Assembly (NCBI GenBank): GCA_000719105.1
Contig: JODX01000001.1
Span: 310,001 to 374,000 of the forward strand
DNA length: 64,000 bases
Reading direction: 5' to 3'
DNA from: Streptomyces sclerotialus
GTDB taxonomy: Bacteria; Actinomycetota; Actinomycetes; Streptomycetales; Streptomycetaceae
In this document: piece after piece, positions 35,522 to 42,315 of the stretch
Position numbering within the stretch: the first letter of the stretch is position 1
How the letters are laid out: each line of letters opens with the position of its first letter
Program-made: the position numbers and the translations under genes
Notes under the pieces: model-generated
Databases searched by the model: none
What the model was told of the DNA's origin: nothing
What the model saw: the letters and a program-made list of their open reading frames with translations, nothing else

Positions 35522-35761
35522 ATGTCGCGTATCGCGAAGGGCCTGGCCCTGACCTCCGTTGCCGCCGCCGCCGTGGCGGGCACCGCCGGCGCCGCCGTCG
35601 CCGACAGTGGCGCGCAGGGGGCCGTTTCCCAATCCCCGGGTGTGATCTCGGGCAACGCTGCCCAGATTCCGATCCACCTTCCGATCAACCTCTGCGGGAA
35701 CTCCATCAACGTCATCGGTCTGCTGAACCCCGCATTCGGCAACGAGTGCCTGAACGACTGA
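35522..35761 (+). CDS. chpF: Short chaplin (chpF-like)
   Basis: A 79-residue chaplin: signal peptide ~1-27 (LALTSVAAAAVAGTAGAAVA), chaplin domain DSGAQGAVSQSPGVISGNAA then PINLCGNSINVIGLLNPAFG, two cysteines, end ECLND. AAGGAGCAC lies before ATG 35522; an in-frame ATG at 35489 would add a non-signal leader. The symbol is given from sequence form and position relative to rodlins and melC as remembered from S. coelicolor (SCO2705). Preceded by an excellent sigma-BldN-like promoter and followed by a strong terminator, so a single-gene transcript. Confidence 0.93.
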   Translation: MSRIAKGLALTSVAAAAVAGTAGAAVADSGAQGAVSQSPGVISGNAAQIPIHLPINLCGNSINVIGLLNPAFGNECLND

Positions 35762-35781
35762 CAGCACGGCACACCGTCCGA

Positions 35782-35821
35782 CGGCCGGCCGTCCTCCGCA
35801 CGCCGGGAGGACGGCCGGCCG
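35782..35821 (+). terminator. Terminator after the chpF-like chaplin
   Basis: CGGCCGGCCGTCCTCC (35782-35797) pairs perfectly with 35806-35821 (16-bp stem, 8-base loop), 20 bases after the stop. Confidence 0.9.
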
Positions 35822-36007
35822 ACGCCGTACGGCGGGGTGCCCCGAATGGGGGCGCCGGACGGCAGCTCCGTGCAAGGCACCTCACCAGCGAGGACGTGGA
35901 CGACTCGGACGACGGGCCGCTGCACGGCACGGTCGAGCGGTTGCAGGCGGCGATGACCGATTCAACGGTGATCCCACGATCTGTCGCATCGACCGAAGGG
36001 AACACCC

Positions 36008-37120
36008 ATGAGTTCTCAGCCCGCCCGGCGCCTCGCGTACTCCGCGCTCTGCGCCATGGTCCTGCTCGGGATCGCCGCTCCCACCGCGTTCCCGGCCGAC
36101 GGCGGCTCGGCGCGTGACCGAGGCCGGGCGACGGAACCCGTCCTCGATACGGACGCGCTCCTGGCACAGACCCGATCGCTGAGCGGCCTCGACGGTGTGC
36201 TGGACCCGGTGATCGATCTGCTCCGGTCCACGCTCGCGGCCGACAACGGGCGACTCCCCGCCGACCAGGTGGCCACGTACAGGACCTCCATCGAGGAGGT
36301 GATCACCGAGCTGAGCTCGCTGCCCGCCGCCGAACTCCCGCTGTCGCGCCACCTCGCCACGCCGGCGAGCCCCTCGTACCCCCTGACGCCCGCGCTGCCG
36401 CAGCGGCCCGTCGGGCCGACGAGTCCCCCGGACACCGACACGCCGAAGTCTCCCGGCACACCGAAGTCTCCCGACACGCCGAAGCTCCCCGACACGCCGA
36501 AGCCGCCCGAAGCGCAGAAGTCCCCCGTACGGCCGCCGCTCTCGGCGGATCCGTCGTCCCCGGACTTCCCGTGGTACCCCTTCGGGCCGTCGTCCCCTGC
36601 CGTGCCCCCGGGACCTTCGTCCCCCGCTGTCCCACCGGAGCCCGGGGACGCGGCGCGGCCTCCGGCCGCCGCCCGGTCCTCGTCGCCCAGCAGCGCCGTG
36701 GAGGGCGGCGACGCGGCGTCGCGGGACACGAGCCCGGCCGACGCGAAGCGCGAAGCGGTCACCGCCTTGGACGCGGCTGTCGACGCCCTTCTGGCCGTCG
36801 TCTCCTCCGGCGGCCCCGACGGCTCCGATGAAGTCGATGAAGCCGAGGACCTTCATGGTCTCCCTGACTACCGCGATCACCGCGACCACCGTGGTCCAGG
36901 CGCCTCCGCCGAGGTGGAGCCCGCGGCCGTCGATGTGCTGACCGGGCTGGCCGACGTCATCGCCGTGACCCTGCTCGGCAGCGGCCGTACGCCGGCCGGG
37001 AACACGGCAGGCACGCCCGATCCGGCCCCGTCGGCGGACACGGCATCACCCCTGCCGCTGCTGCCCACCGGCACAACGGGAACCACGCCGCAAGCCGCCG
37101 GCGCGCAGCCGCCCGCCTGA
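36008..37120 (+). CDS. Secreted proline-rich protein of unknown function
   Basis: A 370-residue exported protein: signal peptide ~1-30 (LAYSALCAMVLLGIAAPTAF). Residues ~45-115 are helical (DTDALLAQTRSLSGLDGVLD; ATYRTSIEEVITELSSLPAA). Residues ~125-215 form a Pro/Ser/Thr region with TPKSPG, TPKSPD, TPKLPD, TPKPPE repeats. A second helical part at ~235-330 (AVTALDAAVDALLAVVSSGG; VDVLTGLADVIAVTLLGSGR) mirrors the first, suggesting two related helical domains on a wall-spanning linker. No cysteine pair, no sortase motif. GAAGGGAA lies before ATG 36008. Not a family I recognise; location between chaplins suggests a cell-surface role. Confidence 0.8.
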   Translation: MSSQPARRLAYSALCAMVLLGIAAPTAFPADGGSARDRGRATEPVLDTDALLAQTRSLSGLDGVLDPVIDLLRSTLAADNGRLPADQVATYRTSIEEVITELSSLPAAELPLSRHLATPASPSYPLTPALPQRPVGPTSPPDTDTPKSPGTPKSPDTPKLPDTPKPPEAQKSPVRPPLSADPSSPDFPWYPFGPSSPAVPPGPSSPAVPPEPGDAARPPAAARSSSPSSAVEGGDAASRDTSPADAKREAVTALDAAVDALLAVVSSGGPDGSDEVDEAEDLHGLPDYRDHRDHRGPGASAEVEPAAVDVLTGLADVIAVTLLGSGRTPAGNTAGTPDPAPSADTASPLPLLPTGTTGTTPQAAGAQPPA

Positions 37121-37378
37121 TCCCGGCACCGCGGCGGGGCGGTTGCCGTGACGTTCGCCGAGACGGCGGTCGTCCCCGCCATACGGATCTCCCTGTAAAA
37201 CGACTCGTACGAGAATGTGACACGTCATTCATTCCGAGGGCGGCGGGGAATTCCCGGGAGGCAGGGTTTCCGAGGCGGCCGGGGCTCGTTGGACAGGGTG
37301 CAGTGAGAGCCCGGTCCTTTCCTTGTCCGGGCGGTGAGCAATTCCCCGGCGGTGCGAGTCGCCGAAGAAAGGAACACC

Positions 37379-37672
37379 ATGAAGTCACTGAATGCCGCCG
37401 CTGTCGTCGCCGGGTCTCTGGCCGTCGCGGGCGTCGCCACACCGGCCTCTGCCGCCTTCGACCCCTCGGAGGTGACGCCCATGAGTCTGAACGGTGCCTG
37501 GAACCAGCTCATGAAGGAGCCCATCGACATCTCGCCGCTGAAGTATCAGTCGGACCTGCTCAACACCGAGAGGGAGGGTTCGGTGCTCAACGGCGTGAAG
37601 GGCGCCACCAAGGCCCTCAACGACAATGGCGGCCCCCTGCGACTCCTTGGTGGCCTGCCTCTCAACGGCTGA
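37379..37672 (+). CDS. Small secreted protein of unknown function
   Basis: A 97-residue protein: signal peptide MKSLNAAAVVAGSLAVAGVA cut after ASA (~26), mature part ~70 residues without cysteine, SLNGAWNQLMKEPIDISPLK, then VLNGVKGATKALNDNGGPLR and a Leu/Gly end LLGGLPLNG. GAAAGGAACACC precedes ATG 37379. Small secreted proteins ending in Gly/Leu-rich segments are often found beside chaplin genes in Streptomyces; I know no function. It could be an RdlA-like or chaplin-associated surface component. Confidence 0.82.
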   Translation: MKSLNAAAVVAGSLAVAGVATPASAAFDPSEVTPMSLNGAWNQLMKEPIDISPLKYQSDLLNTEREGSVLNGVKGATKALNDNGGPLRLLGGLPLNG

Positions 37673-37829
37673 GTTTCCTCCCGCCCCGGTCGGTGGAAAC
37701 CTCTCACCCGTACGAAATCCGTATGCGAAATGCCCGTGCATCCCTCATTCGTGTGGTCGGACGCGCAGTGTCGCCCGGTCGGGTGATAAAGCCACAGGGC
37801 GGGATCGGGGGCACGGTTAGGGTTCCGCG

Positions 37830-38339
37830 GTGACCTCAACTCCCACCGGAACACACCCTTTCCGCCCCGCTGCCGATGCCGGAAACCTCGGCACCCTCGT
37901 CGTCCTGGCCTGGAGCGGTGAGGCCCCCGACGGCGACATGCCCTATCTCCTGGCCTATCCCCTGGGTGACGGCGAGAACGGCTCGGAGGCATGCTCAGCA
38001 GCCGTCGGGCAGTTGCTGCGCGACATCGGCCTCTCCATCGGTGAGGAGATCGCCGACACCGCCGACCGGCCGCACCCGCCGGTGACCCTCCTCGTCGAAG
38101 CCGGCCAGGCCGTCGTCACCATGCCGCACTTCAGCGCCCGGTGCCCCGCTCCGCCGCAGTGGCTCACCGCCGTCGCCGAACGCGGATACGCCCGCCTCGT
38201 CTTCACCACCCGCCCCTGGCCCGAGGCGGCACCCGGCAGGTCCGTCGAGCCCGAGGCGCTGGCCGCCTTCGCGGGCGACCCGCGAACGCTGGCCGGCTCA
38301 GCACACGTCCTCCTGCCGGCCCGCGGTTCGAGCGGCTGA
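37830..38339 (+). CDS. Conserved Streptomyces hypothetical protein (DUF5949-like)
   Basis: A 169-residue cytoplasmic protein without signal or membrane segment: NLGTLVVLAWSGEAPDGDMP, YLLAYPLGDGENG, VTLLVEAGQAVVTMPHFSAR, LVFTTRPWPEAAPG. The pattern recalls Streptomyces proteins grouped as DUF5949; this is from memory and tentative. GTG 37830. Its stop overlaps the MelC1 ATG by one base (TGATG), so it would be translated together with the tyrosinase pair, an arrangement worth noting for melanin regulation. Confidence 0.72.
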   Translation: MTSTPTGTHPFRPAADAGNLGTLVVLAWSGEAPDGDMPYLLAYPLGDGENGSEACSAAVGQLLRDIGLSIGEEIADTADRPHPPVTLLVEAGQAVVTMPHFSARCPAPPQWLTAVAERGYARLVFTTRPWPEAAPGRSVEPEALAAFAGDPRTLAGSAHVLLPARGSSG

Positions 38340-38812
38340 TGGGGGCCGCGGCGGGCGGCGGCAAGGGCACTGTGCCGTTCGCCGGCAGACTGCGCCGCCG
38401 GGACCTGGTGCGAGGGTTGCTCGCGGTGGCGGCCGTCCTGGCGCTCGCTCCGGTTGTCACCGTGTCGCGCCCCCGGCGCACGACGTCCCCGGGCGCGCCG
38501 GGACGCCCCGGCGACGCGGGGTTCGACGAGATGTACCGCGGAAGCCGTATCCGTGGCGTGCTCGCCGCCGACGAGCGTGCGGCGGCAGCCGGTACCGCCG
38601 GGGCCGCGGCCGCGCGGTGGCGGATCACCGTGGACGGCCGGCCGCTGCATCTGATGCGGCGCGCGGACGGCACGTACCTGAGCACGGTGGACCACTACCG
38701 GTCCTTCGCCACCGCCCTGGAGGCGACGCGCGCCGCCGTCGACGAACTGGGGGCGGTACAGCGCCTGCGGATCGACGGAAGCGAGGGCCACGGCCATGGC
38801 GTACACGCGTAA
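38339..38812 (+). CDS. melC1: Tyrosinase cofactor (caddie protein) MelC1
   Basis: A 157-residue copper-transfer chaperone for tyrosinase. The N-terminus has a twin-arginine signal, RLRRRDLVRGLLAVAAVLAL (~18-37), which in this system exports the MelC1-MelC2 complex. The mature part has AGFDEMYRGSRIRG and VDGRPLHLMRRADGTYLSTV, the conserved caddie strand whose Tyr enters the tyrosinase active site, then VDHYRSF and AARAAVDEL-like ATRAAVDELGAV. The His-rich loop common in MelC1 between these blocks is missing (AADERAAAAGTAGAAAARW instead). ATG 38339 is used; GTG 38372 would shorten the lead before the RR motif. Overlaps melC2 by 17 bases. Confidence 0.9.
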   Translation: MGAAAGGGKGTVPFAGRLRRRDLVRGLLAVAAVLALAPVVTVSRPRRTTSPGAPGRPGDAGFDEMYRGSRIRGVLAADERAAAAGTAGAAAARWRITVDGRPLHLMRRADGTYLSTVDHYRSFATALEATRAAVDELGAVQRLRIDGSEGHGHGVHA

Positions 38813-39662
38813 GGACGTCAGCACGCTGAACCGCGCGGAGAGGCGCCGCTTCGTCGGCGCACTGCTCAGGCTGAAGAAGAGCGGCGAGTACGACGAGTTC
38901 GTACGCATGCACATGGACCACTACGTCCCCGACGGTGAGACCGGACTGCGTGCCGCCCACATGGCGCCCTCCTTCCTGCCCTGGCACCGCATGTACCTGC
39001 TGGAGCTGGAGAGGGCGCTGCGCCGCGTGGACCCCGCGGTGACGATTCCGTACTGGGACTGGACCCGGGACCGTACGACGTCGTCCGCGCCCTGGACCGA
39101 GGACCTCCTCGGCGGCAACGGGCGGCGCTCGGACCACCAGGTGATGACCGGGCCGTTCGCCTACGCCGGCGGGGACTGGACCATCAGGGAGGGCATCACC
39201 GACGTCGAGTACCTCACCCGGGACTTCGGCCATCCCCGCGACCCCGTGGACCTGCCCGCGCGCGGCGACATCGACGAGGCCCTGGCCGAGCCCGTCTACG
39301 ACTCCGCGCCCTGGGACTCCACCTCCCGCAGGGGCTTCCGCAACAAGCTGGAGGGCTGGGGCACCGGGAGGGGCAGCGGGTCCTGGCGCACCCACAACCG
39401 GGTGCACCGCTGGGTCGGCGGCCACATGGTCGGCGGTGCCTCCGTCAACGATCCTGTCTTCTGGCTGCACCACGCCTTCGTGGACCTGCAGTGGACGCGC
39501 TGGCAGCGGCGGCATCCCGAGGCCCGCTACCTGCCCGCCCGGGCGCTCGGTCCGGCCGACGCCCAGCGGGGCCGGGTCGTCGCACGGCACGAGCCCATGC
39601 CGCCGTGGGAGGTGACACCCGGCCGGATGGAGGACGTCGGGGAGATCTACCGGTATGCGTGA
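38796..39662 (+). CDS. melC2: Tyrosinase MelC2
   Basis: A 288-residue type-3 copper monooxygenase oxidising tyrosine and catechols to quinones, giving melanin. CuA ligands: His ~39 (EFVRMHMDHY), ~55 (AAHMAPSF) and ~64 (LPWHRMYLLELE). CuB ligands: ~200 and ~204 (THNRVHRWVGGHM) and ~226 (FWLHHAFVDLQW). PYWDWTRDRTTSSAPWT is also typical. No signal of its own; it is carried out by the Tat signal of MelC1, with which it overlaps by 17 bases. Slightly longer than the usual ~273 residues. Convergent with a chaplin gene. Confidence 0.97.
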   Translation: MAYTRKDVSTLNRAERRRFVGALLRLKKSGEYDEFVRMHMDHYVPDGETGLRAAHMAPSFLPWHRMYLLELERALRRVDPAVTIPYWDWTRDRTTSSAPWTEDLLGGNGRRSDHQVMTGPFAYAGGDWTIREGITDVEYLTRDFGHPRDPVDLPARGDIDEALAEPVYDSAPWDSTSRRGFRNKLEGWGTGRGSGSWRTHNRVHRWVGGHMVGGASVNDPVFWLHHAFVDLQWTRWQRRHPEARYLPARALGPADAQRGRVVARHEPMPPWEVTPGRMEDVGEIYRYA

Positions 39663-39695
39663 ATCGCGGCCGCGGGAATGCGCGCACGCACGACG

Positions 39696-39725
39696 GAGCC
39701 CCGGCGACAGGAACCGCCGGGGCTC
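39696..39725. terminator. Bidirectional terminator between melC2 and the chpG-like chaplin
   Basis: GAGCCCCGGCG, loop ACAGGAAC, CGCCGGGGCTC: perfect 11-bp stem, 33 bases after melC2 and 36 bases beyond the chaplin stop. Confidence 0.9.
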
Positions 39726-39761
39726 TTCTGCGCCGACCGTGCCGGTCGGCGTCTACGCACG

Positions 39762-40049
39762 TCAGTGGCCGTAGCCACCGGAACCGTGGTGTCCCCCGTG
39801 GTGCCTGTGGCCCAGCTCGGCGCACACGGCTCCGAAGGCGGGGTTCAGGATGCCGATGACGTCGATGGTGTTTCCGCAGAGGTTGATCGGCACGTCCAGG
39901 GGGATCTGCAGGACGTCGCCCGAGATGATGCCGGGCGATTGGGTGGCCGCACCCTGCGCGCCCGAGTCGGCCGTCGCGAGGCCGGCCCCACTGAGCATCA
40001 CGGCGGACGTGCCCAGCGCTACGGCGGCAACCTTCGCCATGCGAGACAT
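39762..40049 (-). CDS. chpG: Short chaplin with a His/Gly-rich C-terminal tail (chpG-like)
   Basis: A 95-residue chaplin: signal peptide ~1-27 (VAAVALGTSAVMLSGAGLATA), chaplin domain DSGAQGAATQSPGIISGDVL, PINLCGNTIDVIGILNPAFG, AVCAE with two cysteines, then an added tail LGHRHHGGHHGSGGYGH with six histidines. GAAGGAGAAC precedes ATG 40049; the longer frame upstream is rejected because it runs through the tRNA gene. From memory the S. coelicolor gene next to melC2 is chpG (SCO2699). The His-rich tail could bind copper or zinc; that is inference. Confidence 0.93.
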   Translation of the reverse strand: MSRMAKVAAVALGTSAVMLSGAGLATADSGAQGAATQSPGIISGDVLQIPLDVPINLCGNTIDVIGILNPAFGAVCAELGHRHHGGHHGSGGYGH

Positions 40050-40102
40050 CGCGTTCTCCTTCGTTCGATGAGTCGGCCGCCCGTACGCGGCCGCTCTCCT
40101 CC

Positions 40103-40130
40103 TCAACGCGATCAAGCGGCCCGAGTCACG
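40103..40130 (-). promoter_or_regulatory. SigmaBldN-like promoter of the chpG-like chaplin
   Basis: On the minus strand: CGTGAC, 16 bases, CGTTGA, eleven of twelve matches to CGTAAC-N16-CGTTGA. The -10 is 54 bases before the chaplin ATG. Confidence 0.85.
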
Positions 40131-40280
40131 GCATACGTCGGGGATGACCCCATTTGAGCAGGGTGTTCTGCGGAAGTAGGAAGATGTCCGGAAGGTGTCG
40201 ACCCATCCCTCAGGACGATGACCTTCGGCCAAGCTTGCGGGCGAACCCGGTGCCGGCGTCGTCGCCGTGCCCGGCCAGCG

Positions 40281-40304
40281 AAAAAGCCCTCCGCGAGGAG
40301 GGCT
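40281..40304 (-). terminator. Intrinsic terminator of tRNA-Arg
   Basis: On the minus strand AGCCCTCC-TCGC-GGAGGGCT is followed by TTTTCGC, with the last stem T giving a run of five T: a canonical stem and T-run 18 bases past the tRNA CCA end. Confidence 0.88.
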
Positions 40305-40321
40305 GGACGCCGAACGGCCGG

Positions 40322-40397
40322 TGGCGCCCCCGGCAGGACTCGAACCTGCGGCCAAGCGCTTAGAAGGCGCCTGCTCTATCCACTGAGCTACGGGGGC
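40322..40397 (-). tRNA. tRNA-Arg (anticodon TCT)
   Basis: Minus-strand cloverleaf: acceptor GCCCCCG/CGGGGGC, D arm GCTC-AGTGGATA-GAGC, anticodon stem GGCGC/GCGCT with loop CTTCTAA (anticodon TCT), T arm GCAGG-TTCGAGT-CCTGC, discriminator G and encoded CCA (40322-40324). It reads AGA and probably AGG, both rare codons in high-GC Streptomyces. Terminated by the hairpin at 40281-40304. Confidence 0.97.
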
Positions 40398-40707
40398 CAG
40401 GTGTGGTGGCCTGTGTCGTGGTGCCCGGGTGTGGGCTGATCCGTGACGTTGCCGGGGACAAGGATAGAGGGCCCGGCTCCTCGTCCCTGTTGCTTCCCCT
40501 CCGTGGCTCAATGTGGAGGTTCAGTGAAGCGGTCCTGATAATCGCAGGCAGGTACGAATCGTGCACCGCTTTTGGCGTCCTGCGCATCGGGTGTTGTGCA
40601 CTCGTTATGCCTGAGTCCCAGTAGTCCCTTCCGTCCCTTGTGTTCTGTCGGCGCGCTGACGTGTTCATATGCTTCAGAATCAGCACAAAATTGGGCATTC
40701 TTCGCGT
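40398..40707. other. Gap between tRNA-Arg and GTPase gene
   Basis: A 310-base gap. It must hold the tRNA promoter (minus) and the GTPase promoter (plus). A/T-rich stretches occur at 40540-40575 and 40655-40700. No gene, repeat or strong hairpin was recognised. Confidence 0.4.
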
Positions 40708-42315
40708 GTGGTGACCTTGGACGTACGGCCTCAGCTGCTTGACGCACTCTCCGCCCTGCGCGACCGTGTCGCCGCCGTGCGCTATCCGCTGCCGCTCGCG
40801 GGAGCCCCACGCGCACGAGCCAACCGCGACGAACTGCTCGCACAGCTCGACGACTACCTGGTGCCCCGGTTGAGGGAGCCCGAAGCGCCGCTGCTCGCCG
40901 TCGTGGGGGGATCGACCGGCGCCGGGAAGTCGACCCTCGTCAACTCCCTCGTGGGCAGGCGGGTGACCGAGGCGGGAGTGCTGCGGCCGACCACCCGCAC
41001 CCCGGTGCTCGTCTGCCATCCCGGGGACCACCACTGGTTCAGCGGGATGCGTGTGCTGCCCCACCTCACGCGCGCGTGGATGCCCCGCCGGGCGTCCGGC
41101 GACGAGCCGTTCCCGGCCGGGGGCGACGGCGGGCGCGTCCTGCGCATCGAGACCGCGGAGAGCCTGCCTCCCGGCCTCGCCCTCCTCGACGCCCCCGACG
41201 TCGACTCCCTGATCGCCGACAACCGTGTCCTGGCCGCCGAACTGATCTCCGCGGCCGACATCTGGGTGCTCGTCACCACGGCCGCCCGGTACGCCGACGC
41301 CGTGCCCTGGCATCTGCTGCGCACCGCCAAACAGCACCGGGTGACCCTGATCACCGTCCTCGACCGCGTGCCCCACCAGGTGGTGGACGAGGTCTCCCGG
41401 CAGTACGGGGCGCTGCTCGCCAAGGCCGGCCTCGGCGAGGTGCCGCGGTTCACCGTGCCCGAACTGCCCGAGTCCGCCTGGGGCGGCGGACTGCTGCCGG
41501 CCACGGCCGTCGCGCCGCTGCGCACCTGGCTCACGCACCAGGTGACCGACCCGGGGGACCGGCACCAGGCGATGGCGCGCACCGCCCAGGGCGTACTCGA
41601 CTCGCTCAGGACCCGGATGCCCGAGCTGGCCGGCGCGGCCGCCGCCCAGTACGCCGCCGCGCTACGGCTCACCACGGCCGTCCACACGGCGTACGACCGG
41701 GAGCACACGCGCGTGAAGCGGCGTCTGCAGAGCGGGGGCGTGCTCGCCGGGGACGCGCTCAAACGGTGGCGCGGCTACCCGCTGGACTGCACCGCGGGCG
41801 AACTCCTCGACGCGCTCGTGGAGAGCCTGTCGGCCCTGCTGCTGTGCGCCGTCATCGCCGCCGACCAGTGCGCCGACGACGCCTGGCGGCGCGAACCGGC
41901 CGCGGCCGCCCCGGAACTGGCACGCCGTGACCCCGTACTGGAGAGCGCCGAGCACCGCCTCGGGATGGCCGTACGCCGCTGGCGGCGCGTCCTGGAGGAG
42001 TACGCCGAGGAAGAAGCGCGCGCCCTCGACAAGGGCACCGCACCGGACCCCGAGGTCCTGGCCGCGCTGGTCGCCACGGCCCTCCTGGGCGGGCGCCGGG
42101 TGCGGTCGGCGGGGGAGCGGCTCGCCGAGCTGATCGGCGCGCACGGGGCCCTCCGGCTGCGCGACCGGGGCGGACGGTTGCTCACCGAGTACGTCGGCAG
42201 GGCGCTGCGCGCCGAGCGTGAACGCCGGCTCGCCCCGCTCGACGCACTCGACGTGCAGCCCGAGCCCCAGGCCGAACTGATCGCCGCGTTGTCCGTACTG
42301 CAGAAGGAGAGATGA
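40708..42315 (+). CDS. Dynamin-like/Era-like GTPase, first of a pair
   Basis: About 535 residues. G1 [19 protein letters not shown]; switch region [19 protein letters not shown]3 [13 protein letters not shown]4-like LITVLDRVP. The rest is alpha-helical with basic coiled regions. GTG 40708 ([14 protein letters not shown]) is preferred because the 13 codons before it, back to ATG 40669, are A/T-rich and unlike coding sequence; no clear Shine-Dalgarno supports either, so it may be leaderless. The next gene overlaps by ATGA and encodes a related membrane GTPase, so the two probably form a complex. Paired genes are conserved in Streptomyces; function unknown, membrane remodelling or cell envelope is a guess. 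Confidence 0.85.
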   Translation: MVTLDVRPQLLDALSALRDRVAAVRYPLPLAGAPRARANRDELLAQLDDYLVPRLREPEAPLLAVVGGSTGAGKSTLVNSLVGRRVTEAGVLRPTTRTPVLVCHPGDHHWFSGMRVLPHLTRAWMPRRASGDEPFPAGGDGGRVLRIETAESLPPGLALLDAPDVDSLIADNRVLAAELISAADIWVLVTTAARYADAVPWHLLRTAKQHRVTLITVLDRVPHQVVDEVSRQYGALLAKAGLGEVPRFTVPELPESAWGGGLLPATAVAPLRTWLTHQVTDPGDRHQAMARTAQGVLDSLRTRMPELAGAAAAQYAAALRLTTAVHTAYDREHTRVKRRLQSGGVLAGDALKRWRGYPLDCTAGELLDALVESLSALLLCAVIAADQCADDAWRREPAAAAPELARRDPVLESAEHRLGMAVRRWRRVLEEYAEEEARALDKGTAPDPEVLAALVATALLGGRRVRSAGERLAELIGAHGALRLRDRGGRLLTEYVGRALRAERERRLAPLDALDVQPEPQAELIAALSVLQKER

